DNA of 42,163 bases, from NCBI GenBank assembly GCA_000436115.1, contig FR894514.1, positions 1-42,163 on the forward strand, read 5' to 3'. The stretch is from Firmicutes bacterium CAG:534. Its GTDB lineage: Bacteria > Bacillota > Clostridia > Lachnospirales > Lachnospiraceae. Shown here in pieces: positions 15,459 through 23,861 of this stretch. Positions within the stretch are counted from its first letter, which is position 1; every line of letters starts with the position of its first letter. Made by a program: the position numbers and the translations under genes. The notes beneath the pieces were generated by a model. That model was not told the DNA's origin and did not search any database. It worked only from the letters and a program-made list of their open reading frames with translations.

Positions 15459-15971
15459 TCACGAAAACGGGTGCCTGTCCAGGGAGTCCGTGATATAGGC
15501 GCGGACTTCATCCTTAGAAAGGGAAAGGGCGATGGAAAGCTCTCCGTAAAGAAAGTCCTCTGCCTGTTTGAAATAGCGGCTGTCCACGGCGGTGACCTTA
15601 TAGCCCTTTGAGATCCGCTTTTCCTTCCTGAGATAAATGGTCTTGATCAGGCTGACCAGTGCCTCGCAGGTTCCCTGATGCATGTATTCCTTGTAAGTCC
15701 GTTCCAGGGTCTTTTCATTGGCAAGGGGGATCAGGGAAATGGAGGGAATGGCTTTGATCAGTTCCTTGGCCTCTGTCTGGGAGAGCGCACGCCTAAGAGA
15801 GCTCTTTTCGGTATCTACGGGAACATATACGGTGCTGGCGGGCTGATACACAGGCCGCAGCAGATAATAAGCTCTTTTTTGATCCACTCCCGGAATGTGG
15901 AGCGTGGTAATGTCCATGACGCAGCAGATCCCGTTATTTCCACAGATTACATACTCACCTTTTTCAAACAT
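15459..15971 (-). CDS. CarD family transcriptional regulator
   Basis: A 170-residue protein with the CarD/CdnL N-terminal RNA-polymerase-interaction domain: MFEKGEYVICGNNGICCVMD and then YYLLRPVYQPASTVYVPVDT, a Tudor-like fold that contacts the polymerase beta subunit. The remaining helical part (about 75-165) would contact DNA upstream of the -10. Family members stabilise or modulate open complexes. The length fits the clostridial members. CAGGAGGTAA lies six bases before the ATG. It is monocistronic by position and has its own promoter. Confidence 0.88.
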   Translation of the reverse strand: MFEKGEYVICGNNGICCVMDITTLHIPGVDQKRAYYLLRPVYQPASTVYVPVDTEKSSLRRALSQTEAKELIKAIPSISLIPLANEKTLERTYKEYMHQGTCEALVSLIKTIYLRKEKRISKGYKVTAVDSRYFKQAEDFLYGELSIALSLSKDEVRAYITDSLDRHPFS

Positions 15972-15998
15972 AAATTACCTCCTGTCCTTCTGATTAAT

Positions 15999-16028
15999 AT
16001 TTTACCCTTTTTTTTACAAAAATGTCAG
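15999..16028 (-). promoter_or_regulatory. promoter of the CarD-like gene
   Basis: On the minus strand CTGACA (16023-16028), an 18-base spacer and TAAAAT (15999-16004) lie 28 bases before the ATG of the CarD-like gene. Confidence 0.55.
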
Positions 16029-16086
16029 CGGCTGGGGAAAAAAAGAAAATTTTCAGCACTTTTACCGATCAGGGAAGGATGGGTTC

Positions 16087-16116
16087 TTGTGCAGTTTGCC
16101 GGGAAAATGGTATACT
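16087..16116 (+). promoter_or_regulatory. promoter of the ROK kinase - GTPase operon
   Basis: TATACT (16111-16116) with an upstream TG (extended -10) and a partial -35 TTGTGC (16087-16092) at 18 bases. It lies 57 bases before the ROK start. Confidence 0.5.
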
Positions 16117-16172
16117 AAATCCAGGATGAAGAACGAGAATAAATGATCAGTCATAGAGAAGGAGAAGGAAAG

Positions 16173-17051
16173 ATGATACTTGGAGCGTTAGAAGCGGGCG
16201 GCACTAAAATGGTATGCGCTATCGGAGATGAGAAGGGGAACATCAGGGAGCAGATCTCCATTCCCACAGTTACACCCAAAGAAACCGTTCCCCAAATGGT
16301 AGAATATTTCAAAAAGGCCAAGGTGGAAGCACTTGGGATCGGGTGCTTTGGCCCGATTGACCCTGATCCGGCGTCTGAAACCTATGGATATATCACAAGC
16401 ACGCCTAAGCTTGCCTGGCGGAACTATAACATAGTAGGGGCCTTTCAGGATGCGCTTGGGGTTCCCGTGGGCTTTGATACGGATGTAAACGGCTCTGTGC
16501 TGGGCGAGGTGACCTTTGGGCAGGCCAGAGGAAAAAGCTGTGTAATGTATATCACCATCGGAACCGGAGTGGGAGCAGGAATTTACATAGAAGGAAAGCT
16601 TCTTCACGGCATGCTTCATCCGGAGGCCGGACATGTGATGGTACAAAGAAGAAAGGATGACAGTTATCAGGGCAAGTGCCCTTATCATAAGACCTGTCTG
16701 GAAGGAATGGCAGCAGGACCGGCCATTGAAGAGCGCTGGGGCAAAAAGGGTGTAGAGCTTGTAGGCAGAGAAGAGGTCTGGGATCTGGAGGCTTATTATA
16801 TTGCACAGGCTATTACAGGCTATGTGCTGACCGTTTCCCCGGAAATGATCATTTTGGGAGGCGGCGTTATGCACCAGCAGCAGCTTTTTCCCATGATCAG
16901 AAGCTATGTAAAGGAAATGCTGGGGGGCTATATCAGGACAAAGGAAATGGAAGATCTGGAGCATTATATCGTACCTGCCAGTCTGCAGGATAATCAGGGA
17001 ATTTTAGGCGCTCTGGAATTAGGCCGGCTGGCACATGGAAGAAACCGATGA
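16173..17051 (+). CDS. ROK family sugar kinase, probable fructokinase
   Basis: A 292-residue cytoplasmic kinase that phosphorylates a hexose, most likely fructose, with ATP. The phosphate-1 loop is LGALEAGGTKMVCAIG. The motif IGCFGPIDPDP followed by GYITSTPKLAW is typical of the fructokinase branch. The catalytic Asp is in VGFDTDVNGSVLGE, and the adenosine loop is YITIGTGVGAGIYIEGKLLHG. The zinc site HPEAGHVMV...CPYHKTCLEG is present. AAGGAGAAGG precedes ATG 16173; an in-frame ATG at 16143 lies upstream of that site. The stop overlaps the next ATG by four bases (ATGA), so it is co-translated with the GTPase fusion. Confidence 0.88.
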   Translation: MILGALEAGGTKMVCAIGDEKGNIREQISIPTVTPKETVPQMVEYFKKAKVEALGIGCFGPIDPDPASETYGYITSTPKLAWRNYNIVGAFQDALGVPVGFDTDVNGSVLGEVTFGQARGKSCVMYITIGTGVGAGIYIEGKLLHGMLHPEAGHVMVQRRKDDSYQGKCPYHKTCLEGMAAGPAIEERWGKKGVELVGREEVWDLEAYYIAQAITGYVLTVSPEMIILGGGVMHQQQLFPMIRSYVKEMLGGYIRTKEMEDLEHYIVPASLQDNQGILGALELGRLAHGRNR

Positions 17052-19660
17052 AGCCGCTTGCAGTCGGCATCCTTGCCCATGTGGATGCAGGGAAAACAAC
17101 TTTGTCGGAGGCTGTCCTTTATCAGTGCGGCGTGATCAGAAAGCTGGGAAGAGTAGATAGAAAGGATGCGTTTTTTGATACGGACAGTCAGGAACGCAGA
17201 AGGGGAATCACCATTTTTTCCAAGCAGGCAAGGCTTTCTATGGGAGAATTTGAAGTGACTCTCTTAGACACTCCCGGCCATGCAGATTTCAGTGCAGAAA
17301 TGGAAAGAACGCTGCAGGTTTTAGACTATGCGGTTCTGGTGATCAGCGGAAGCGATGGGGTGCAGGGACATACCTATACCCTGTGGCGGCTTCTTAAGAG
17401 GTATCAGATTCCTACCTTTGTATTCTTAAACAAAATGGATCAGCCGGGAACGGATAAGGAATTTCTGTTAAGGCAGCTTCGCGGAAAGTTGGGAGAGGGC
17501 TTTGTAGACTTTACCCAAAAGGATCGGAGGGAGCTGCTTGAGGAGCTTGCAGTCTGTGAGGAGCAGGCGCTGGAGCATTTTCTGGAATGCGGACAGCTTC
17601 CGGAAGAAACCATACGGAAAATGATCGCCTGCCGCAGGGTATTTCCCTGTTTCTTTGGATCGGCATTAAGGGACGAGGGAGTAAAGGAGCTGATAGAGGG
17701 GATTTCCCGGCTTGCCATGGCAAAAGCCTATCCGGAAGCCTTTGGCGCAAGAGTGTTCAAGATCACAAGAGACGGACAGGGAAACCGGCTCACCCATATG
17801 AAGATTACAGGAGGATGCCTTAAAACCAGACAGCCGCTTTCAGGAGCGGGAAAGGATGAGACAGGCAGCTATACCTGGGAGGAGAAGGTCAGTCAGATCC
17901 GGTTTTATAATGGAGAGAAGTTTGAACTGCAAAAGGAGGCAATGCCCGGAAGCATCTGTGCGGTAACAGGCCTTTCCAGAACCTTTGCGGGAGAAGGGCT
18001 CGGCATGGAGGCGGAGAATATCATGCCTGTTTTAGAACCGGTTTTAAGCTATGGGATCCTGCTGCCGGAGGGCTGCGATCCGGTAACCATGCTGCCCAAG
18101 CTGCGGGAGCTTTGCGAGGAGGAACCGGAGCTTCAGATTGATTTCGACGAAAAATCCAGAACCCTCCGTGCTAAGCTGATGGGGCAGGTTCAGATAGAGG
18201 TGCTGCAGGAGCTGATCCGGGATCGGTTTGGAATTCAGGCGGCCTTTGGAACCGGAGCCATTGTTTACAAGGAAACCATCAAAAACACGGTAGAGGGCGT
18301 AGGACATTTTGAACCTCTGCGGCATTATGCCGAGGTGCATCTGCTCATGGAGCCTTTAGAGGCGGGAAGCGGTCTGGTATTTGAAACGGCCTGCAGTGAG
18401 GATCTGCTGGACCGCAACTGGCAGAGGCTGATCCTGACCCATTTAGAGGAAAAGGAACACAAAGGGGTACTGACCGGATCAGTCATTACAGATATGAAGA
18501 TCACGCTGGTGTCGGGAAAGGCCCATCAGAAGCATACAGAGGGCGGGGATTTCAGGCAGGCGGTTTACCGGGCGCTGCGTCAGGGACTGATGCAGGCGGA
18601 GTGCGAGCTTTTGGAGCCCTGGTATGAGTTTTCCCTGACCGTGCCGCAGCAGACAGTGGGAAGAGCCATGGCAGATCTGGAAAAGAAAAAGGCTGTTTTT
18701 GCCATAGAAGCAACCGGGGAAGAGGAAACAACCCTTTCCGGCGTTGTTCCCCTCAGTGAGCTGCAGGATTATCAGACACAGGTGGCGTCCTATACGGCGG
18801 GAAAGGGACAGCTTTCCTGCAGGCTGAAGGGATATTTCCCCTGTCACGATAAGGAGCGTGTGCTTTTGGAGAAAGCCTATGACCCGGAGCGGGATGTGGA
18901 AAATCCGGCGGATTCCGTCTTTTGTTCCCACGGAGCGGGCGTGGTGGTCAAATGGGATCAGGTTCCTCTTCATATGCATCTGGACTCCTGCCTTATGACA
19001 AAGGATCAAAAGGAAGAAGCAGAAGGGAACGGGCCAAGGGGAGCCAAAAAGCAGGAGGAGACATTCTTAGGGATCGAAGAAATCGATGCGATCCTGCAGA
19101 GAGCGGCAGGCGCCAATGGAAGGGAAGAGCGCAGCTCCAGAAAGGAAGGCTGGAAACGGGAAAAAAGAAAGCAGGAAGCCGCCGCAGCACAGAAGCGGGT
19201 GTATAAGCCCATGCCCAAAAAGGACAGGTATCTTCTGGTGGACGGATATAATGTGATCTTTGCATGGCCGGAGCTGAACGAGCTTGCAAAGGTGAACCTA
19301 GATGGGGCAAGAGGACGTCTCCTTGACATTTTGTGCAATTACCAGGCCATCAGGCAGGTAAATCTGATCGCTGTTTTTGATGCTTACAGACTTGCGGGAC
19401 ATCCCACGGAGTATCAGGATTATCATAATATTCATGTGGTTTATACGAAGGAAGCGGAAACCGCAGACAGATACATTGAAAGATTTGCCCATGAAAATGC
19501 GAAGAAATATGATGTGACGGTGGCGACATCGGACGGCATGGAACAGATCATTATAGTGGGAGAGGGATGTCATCTGATCTCCTCAAGGGAGCTGCAGGAA
19601 GAGATCCTGCAGGCTTCCAGAGAGATCCTGGAGGACTACCAGCGATCCCAGAAGATATAA
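17048..19660 (+). CDS. TetM/EF-G-like translational GTPase fused to a Rae1/YacP-like NYN nuclease domain
   Basis: An 870-residue two-part protein. Residues 1-650 are a ribosomal-protection type GTPase: G1 AHVDAGKTT, G2 RRRGITIFS, G3 DTPGHADF, G4 NKMD and a G5-like FFGSAL, then EF-G domains II-V ending in the TetM-like SYTAGKGQLSCRLKGYFPC region. A charged linker (about 655-722) follows. Residues 724-865 match the NYN/PIN fold of YacP (Rae1), the ribosome A-site endoribonuclease: LLVDGYNVIFAWPELNELA with the first acidic residue near 732, AVFDAYR, YTKEAETADRYIERFA and VATSDGMEQ. Whether it gives tetracycline resistance or rescues and cleaves mRNA on stalled ribosomes is not known. It overlaps the ROK gene by four bases and converges with the GT39-like gene, overlapping by 25 bases. 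Confidence 0.88.
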   Translation: MKPLAVGILAHVDAGKTTLSEAVLYQCGVIRKLGRVDRKDAFFDTDSQERRRGITIFSKQARLSMGEFEVTLLDTPGHADFSAEMERTLQVLDYAVLVISGSDGVQGHTYTLWRLLKRYQIPTFVFLNKMDQPGTDKEFLLRQLRGKLGEGFVDFTQKDRRELLEELAVCEEQALEHFLECGQLPEETIRKMIACRRVFPCFFGSALRDEGVKELIEGISRLAMAKAYPEAFGARVFKITRDGQGNRLTHMKITGGCLKTRQPLSGAGKDETGSYTWEEKVSQIRFYNGEKFELQKEAMPGSICAVTGLSRTFAGEGLGMEAENIMPVLEPVLSYGILLPEGCDPVTMLPKLRELCEEEPELQIDFDEKSRTLRAKLMGQVQIEVLQELIRDRFGIQAAFGTGAIVYKETIKNTVEGVGHFEPLRHYAEVHLLMEPLEAGSGLVFETACSEDLLDRNWQRLILTHLEEKEHKGVLTGSVITDMKITLVSGKAHQKHTEGGDFRQAVYRALRQGLMQAECELLEPWYEFSLTVPQQTVGRAMADLEKKKAVFAIEATGEEETTLSGVVPLSELQDYQTQVASYTAGKGQLSCRLKGYFPCHDKERVLLEKAYDPERDVENPADSVFCSHGAGVVVKWDQVPLHMHLDSCLMTKDQKEEAEGNGPRGAKKQEETFLGIEEIDAILQRAAGANGREERSSRKEGWKREKRKQEAAAAQKRVYKPMPKKDRYLLVDGYNVIFAWPELNELAKVNLDGARGRLLDILCNYQAIRQVNLIAVFDAYRLAGHPTEYQDYHNIHVVYTKEAETADRYIERFAHENAKKYDVTVATSDGMEQIIIVGEGCHLISSRELQEEILQASREILEDYQRSQKI

Positions 19661-21183
19661 ATCAAATTGATGAAGGTAAGGATCGTGATGATCCCTGCAT
19701 TTATCACATGCATGGCGGCCTGGCAGATCCGGTTTTTGGTGCAGACTGCCGGAACAGACAGATAATACCGGTTTCCCAGGCCTATGGCGATTGCAATATA
19801 CAAAAGACAGATCGCCACATAGCGGAAATCGCTGCTGCAGGTGTAGGGATAAATGATCACAAAGGCAGCAAAGGAAACCAGCATGATAACGTAGCCTACA
19901 AGCAGGAAGACCCGGTCTTCCCTGCTTGTTTTTTTGTTTAGGAGCACTGCAATGAGCAAAACGGCAGTGGCGATCCCGAAAAGGACAGCCAGGAAAAAGG
20001 TGATCTGACAAAGAACCAGAAGGACGTCGGGCAGATCTACCGGATATTCCTCTCCAAACAAAGAGGTGTGGAACATGATCACCCAGGTGTTACAGCAGGC
20101 CTTTGCGCTGATGGGATGAAAAGGAAAGGCAAAATTCCAGTCGGAAAGAGAAGGAATGCCAAGTCTCTCCCAAAGGGAAAAGGTTTCTGTGTACATGGGG
20201 GAGGTCTCGCCGGGAACGGGAACGCCGGGCTTTTCCCCAAAGCGGATCAGATTACGGACGATCCAGGAAAGACCGATGGGCATAACGATCACGGCAAAGA
20301 TTAGGTAATTTTTCACCCAGGCCAGAATATTTTTTTTGTCCCGGGTGCGCAGAACACTGATAAAGTGCATCAGGAAAATAATTCCCAGAGGAATGGCAAG
20401 GACGGCGCTGTTAAGCTTGGTGATCATGCCAAAGCCGATGCACAGAGCAAGCTTTATCAGTCCCTTCAGATCCTTGTTTCTGATGAAGGTCAGGGAATAA
20501 AGCATGGTCAGGCACATAAATAGAATGGTCATCATGTCATTGTTGACGCTGCCCGCCATCAGGATGGTGGCAGGGTGAAGCGCCATAAAGGCAAGCCCCA
20601 GATAAAGTCCTGTGCCCTTTACCTCAAGAACCTTCAGGATCCTATAGGTAACAGGCAGACAAAGACAGGAGCAAAACAGGGGAACGATCTGCAGATTTTC
20701 AAAGGCCAGCTCCTCAGCCACTCCCAGGAAGATATTCAGCCTGAGAAAGAGATAAGAGATGATGTGGTGAAGGGGCGGATGATAATAGGCAAACAGCTCA
20801 TAGGGATTTAAATCCGGCAGATGGTGGAATTTGTACAGGTATTCAATATAGCCGATATGGCCCGGGTTGACGTAAGGAGTCCCCATACCTGTATAAACGC
20901 CGGCGTCATGCTGCCTGTCATAAAGACCGGACAAAAGCACATAGCTGCAGCGCACCAGAACGCCCAGCAAAATAATCAGAAAAACAATGTAATCCTCGGT
21001 GAGAAGCTTTTTGGCATGCAGATAGAAGCAAAAGCCCCCATAGCAGAGAAAAAGCAGGGAAAGCAGAAACACCTTGGTAATATGCTCGGTATAGAAAAAG
21101 GCAGTTCCCTGCAAAATTGCCACAAGCAGACAGGAAAGAAAAATGGAAGCCAGGACAGCCCAGCTCAGCTTTTTGTTCTTCAT
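19636..21183 (-). CDS. GT39/ArnT-like membrane glycosyltransferase
   Basis: A 515-residue integral membrane protein with about 10-12 helices. It looks like a GT-C fold glycosyltransferase that uses a polyprenyl-phosphate sugar. The first extracytoplasmic loop has YDRQHDAGVYTGMGTPYVNP, with acidic residues in the expected position, and later HPATILMAGSVNNDMM and ITKLNSAVLAIPLG, all typical of the dolichyl-phosphate-mannosyltransferase-like group. AGAAAGGA precedes the ATG. It lies 20 bases after the lipoprotein gene on the same strand, so the two are probably one operon. The acceptor is unknown. Confidence 0.78.
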   Translation of the reverse strand: MKNKKLSWAVLASIFLSCLLVAILQGTAFFYTEHITKVFLLSLLFLCYGGFCFYLHAKKLLTEDYIVFLIILLGVLVRCSYVLLSGLYDRQHDAGVYTGMGTPYVNPGHIGYIEYLYKFHHLPDLNPYELFAYYHPPLHHIISYLFLRLNIFLGVAEELAFENLQIVPLFCSCLCLPVTYRILKVLEVKGTGLYLGLAFMALHPATILMAGSVNNDMMTILFMCLTMLYSLTFIRNKDLKGLIKLALCIGFGMITKLNSAVLAIPLGIIFLMHFISVLRTRDKKNILAWVKNYLIFAVIVMPIGLSWIVRNLIRFGEKPGVPVPGETSPMYTETFSLWERLGIPSLSDWNFAFPFHPISAKACCNTWVIMFHTSLFGEEYPVDLPDVLLVLCQITFFLAVLFGIATAVLLIAVLLNKKTSREDRVFLLVGYVIMLVSFAAFVIIYPYTCSSDFRYVAICLLYIAIAIGLGNRYYLSVPAVCTKNRICQAAMHVINAGIITILTFINLIYIFWDRW

Positions 21184-21203
21184 GGAAAAAATCCTTTCTT
21201 TTG

Positions 21204-22250
21204 TTAATAAATGGCGGTTACATCCTGAATAGTATTGTCCATCACCTGAAAGCTCCAGATGGAATGACCGGGCAGACGGTGCTCCGTCAGGTACCAGGTA
21301 TCCTGAATGTTTGAAAGATAGTAAGGGGTTCCGCCGCCGATAAAGTTTGAATAAATATCCTCATACTCTCCCCTGGAAAGACCGGAAAGATCCCTGGTGC
21401 GGATCATAGTGGCATAATCCTGATTACCGGTGGCATCCGTGGAAACGGTAATGTAATAGTAATCCTCTATGGGAGTGAGCTGGATCATGCCCGCAAGCTC
21501 AGGAGGCACAGGGTATTCCTTTTTGATCTCAAAGGTAGAAAGATCTGCAAGCAGAATACTGGAATTACCTGATACAAAATAAATTTCATCCCCTGCAATG
21601 GTAAAGGAGCGCACATAAACGCCGTCCAAGGAGGGAATGGAACGGATCTCGGTCAGGTACAGCCGGGTGTCTTCGGCGCCCCGGCGGAACAGATACATTT
21701 CGCCGCTTAAAGAACTCCAGACATAAAAGGTATCCGTGTATGTATCGTAGACAATATAATGGGGTCTGTTGCCGATGCCGGTAAACTCCTGTGTGGGAAC
21801 AAAGAGAGCTTCTCCGTCAGCGCCTATGGCACGTTCCATCACAAGGATGCGGTTATTTTCCGTGTCATCAATGAGATAAACGATGCCGTCACTGGCCAGC
21901 GTATGTCCCATGGAAAGATCAGAGGTCATGACCTTCCATTCATATAAGGGATCCTCCAGATTGTCATGATAGATCACCTGGTTGTGGTAACAGTCCACAA
22001 TAAAGTAAAATTCCTTTACCTGCGTTAAATAAGTGGGAACACTTAAGGTATCATAGCTGTTGTTTACGGCGCTGCCCTGCAGCGCTTCCTCATAGGGGAG
22101 CAGGGTGCTTTCCAAAAGATAATCTTCCGGAACATAGGGCGTTGCCGGTTCTGGCCGCCTGTGTGCGCAGCCCCCGGCAAAAAGGGCCGCAAGGCATAAA
22201 AGAATAGAAATGCATAATAAATTGAAATAAGGTTTTATTTTTGTTCTCAT
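21204..22250 (-). CDS. cell-surface lipoprotein, beta-propeller-like
   Basis: A 348-residue lipoprotein. The signal peptide ends in the lipobox FAGGC with acyl-Cys near residue 28. The mature part is rich in short beta strands with repeats of the kind FYFIVDCYHNQVIYHDNLED, IVYLIDDTENNRILVMER, HYIVYDTYTDTFYVWSSLSG and IYFVSGNSSILLADLSTFEI, which suggest a six- or seven-bladed propeller. No enzyme motif is seen. It is followed by the GT39-like gene, so it may bind or sense the glycan or be part of its export. A TATAAT box ends only seven bases before the ATG, implying a nearly leaderless mRNA. Confidence 0.75.
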   Translation of the reverse strand: MRTKIKPYFNLLCISILLCLAALFAGGCAHRRPEPATPYVPEDYLLESTLLPYEEALQGSAVNNSYDTLSVPTYLTQVKEFYFIVDCYHNQVIYHDNLEDPLYEWKVMTSDLSMGHTLASDGIVYLIDDTENNRILVMERAIGADGEALFVPTQEFTGIGNRPHYIVYDTYTDTFYVWSSLSGEMYLFRRGAEDTRLYLTEIRSIPSLDGVYVRSFTIAGDEIYFVSGNSSILLADLSTFEIKKEYPVPPELAGMIQLTPIEDYYYITVSTDATGNQDYATMIRTRDLSGLSRGEYEDIYSNFIGGGTPYYLSNIQDTWYLTEHRLPGHSIWSFQVMDNTIQDVTAIY

Positions 22251-22256
22251 GCCCCC

Positions 22257-22285
22257 ATTATAAATTTTTTGCTTTTATTACACAA
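22257..22285 (-). promoter_or_regulatory. promoter of the lipoprotein - GT39-like operon
   Basis: On the minus strand TTGTGT (22280-22285), 17 bases, TATAAT (22257-22262). The expected transcription start falls on or next to the ATG at 22250, so translation would be leaderless, and no ribosome binding site with usable spacing is present. Confidence 0.6.
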
Positions 22286-22330
22286 TGTTTTTTTGTATAC
22301 TAAATAAAAAAAGCAGTAGGGGAAAAAACA

Positions 22331-23431
22331 ATGGCACAATACAAAGAAAACAGAGAAATGCGCATTCTTTCAGCTATCGGTATTATTCTGGTGGTAGCCG
22401 GGCATCTGGGATATGATCTTTTCGATATAGGAGGCCTTTTCCCCTATTATTCCTTTCATGTTTTCATTTTTTTGTTTGTTTCAGGATATTTTTATAAGAA
22501 GGAGGCACAGGAGCGGATCCTTAATTATCTTCTGGGAAAGGCCCTTACCCTGTTGGCTCCTTATTTTCTGTGGAACCTTTTTTATGGACTTCTGGCAGAG
22601 GTTCTGCATCTTGCAGGCTTTTCCATAGGGGAAGGATTATCGCTTAAAACCCTGTTCTTAGATCCTTTTTTAAGCGGACATCAGTTTATGTATAATTTTC
22701 CTGCCTGGTTTGTACCGGCGCTCTTTTTGGTAGAGGCGGTCAATGTCTGCATGAGAAAGGTTCTTTCCCTCTTAAAGCTGGACCGGGAATGGCTGATCTT
22801 CGGGATCTGTATGATACTGGGGATGCTGACGGTCTTTCTGGCCATTGGCGGCCATGTGTGGGGACTTTATAAATTTCCGGGCAGGATCCTCTTTATGCTC
22901 CCGGGCTTTCAGATGGGACGGATCTACAAAGAAAAGCTGGAAGCTCATGATACCATGGAGGACGGGCCTTATTTCCTGATCGTCATGGGATTACAGATCC
23001 TGATCACGATCTTCTGCGGAGGACTGGCATTCAGCGCTGTGTGGGTGACCAGCTTTTCTTCAGGCCCTCTGATCCCCTACATCACTGTGATGACCGGGAT
23101 TGCATTCTGGCTCAGGATTGCCAGGATCCTAAGCGGGATCCCGTATTTATCCGGAAAGATGGTATTTATAGGAAGAGATACCTATGCCATCATGATGCAT
23201 CATATCGCAAGCTTTATGCTTGTGAAGGGCTTCTTTTATCTGCTGAGTCTTTCTACTCCTTTTTGTGGGGAGTTTGACAGGGAAATGTTCTTTAGCGAGG
23301 TGAGTTTTGTCTATCTGGCAGGAGGCAGCGAGGCAAGCAAATGGATCTATTTGTTTGCAGGGATCGGGCTTCCCCTTGTGATCGCCCACAGCCAGAGGAA
23401 GATGGGAAAGCTATGGAACAGACTGGTATGA
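22331..23431 (+). CDS. acyltransferase family 3 membrane protein
   Basis: A 366-residue protein with about ten membrane helices. The N-terminal pattern REMRILSAIGIILVVAGHLG, with the family's catalytic-type His, and the following FHVFIFLFVSGYFYKKEAQE define the Acyl_transf_3 (OafA/NodX-like) group. Members O-acetylate or otherwise acylate surface glycans. AGGGGA lies about seven bases before the ATG. It is divergent from the lipoprotein - GT39-like pair, which supports a role in surface polysaccharide. Its 3' end overlaps, in another frame, a kinase remnant, so the last residues (about KLWNRLV) could be foreign sequence picked up at a deletion junction. Confidence 0.85.
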   Translation: MAQYKENREMRILSAIGIILVVAGHLGYDLFDIGGLFPYYSFHVFIFLFVSGYFYKKEAQERILNYLLGKALTLLAPYFLWNLFYGLLAEVLHLAGFSIGEGLSLKTLFLDPFLSGHQFMYNFPAWFVPALFLVEAVNVCMRKVLSLLKLDREWLIFGICMILGMLTVFLAIGGHVWGLYKFPGRILFMLPGFQMGRIYKEKLEAHDTMEDGPYFLIVMGLQILITIFCGGLAFSAVWVTSFSSGPLIPYITVMTGIAFWLRIARILSGIPYLSGKMVFIGRDTYAIMMHHIASFMLVKGFFYLLSLSTPFCGEFDREMFFSEVSFVYLAGGSEASKWIYLFAGIGLPLVIAHSQRKMGKLWNRLV

Positions 23432-23681
23432 GCCTTTGTTTAGGCAGGCTGCCCGGCTGTATGGCGCAGAGGTTTATGCGTACTACTTTGACCTGCCCTT
23501 TGAGGAAACGCTGCGAAGGCACCAGACCAAGCCAAACTGCGGTGAATTCGGTGAGGAGGCCATGCGCAGGTGGTGGCGTGAAAAAGATTTTTCCCCTGTG
23601 CTGAAAGAAAAAAGCATCACATCCGAAAAGGAGATTCAGGACATTGTAGGCGAAATCTGCGGGGAGGTTCTTGCTTGTTGA
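23421..23681 (+). pseudogene. C-terminal remnant of a P-loop kinase (zeta-toxin/uridine-kinase-like)
   Basis: From 23421 one frame reads DWYEPLFRQAARLYGAEVYA, then YYFDLPFEETLRRHQTKP, then EEAMRRWWREKDF and ends at TGA 23679-23681. This matches the lid and C-terminal part of small P-loop kinases of the AAA_33/zeta-toxin-like group. The Walker A and N-terminal half are absent, and homology starts inside the 3' end of the acyltransferase gene in a different frame. There is no ribosome binding site. The join looks like a deletion endpoint. Confidence 0.65.
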
Positions 23682-23702
23682 CTTTTTGAAATTTATTACT
23701 AT

Positions 23703-23731
23703 TTGACAACACAGCAGGCCTGTGATATGCT
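23703..23731 (+). promoter_or_regulatory. strong sigma-A promoter
   Basis: TTGACA (23703-23708), exactly 17 bases, TATGCT (23726-23731), with TGA just before the -10. Predicted start near 23738. A terminator lies only about 40-70 bases downstream (23779-23811). Confidence 0.75.
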
Positions 23732-23778
23732 TACTCCACCAACCACTTGGAAAACCGAAAATTGAAGAAAACAAAGTG

Positions 23779-23811
23779 ACCCATCTGTGGAAAATCCATA
23801 GATGGGTTTTT
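23779..23811 (+). terminator. intrinsic terminator or attenuator before the His/Cys repeat gene
   Basis: ACCCATCTGTGGA (23779-23791) pairs with TCCATAGATGGGT (23795-23807, one mismatch), followed by TTTT. With the promoter at 23703 it defines an RNA of about 75 nt. It may be an attenuated leader of the gene at 23862 or a small RNA. Confidence 0.7.
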
Positions 23812-23861
23812 ATGCGTAAAAATGAATTTTGAAAAGTTTGAAAAATTTGGAAAGGAGTAAG

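Noticed and set aside
17048..18995. Plain tetracycline-resistance gene call
   Set aside because: The G motifs and domains fit ribosomal-protection proteins, but the NYN fusion and housekeeping-like context make a drug-resistance function uncertain, so no tet symbol is given.
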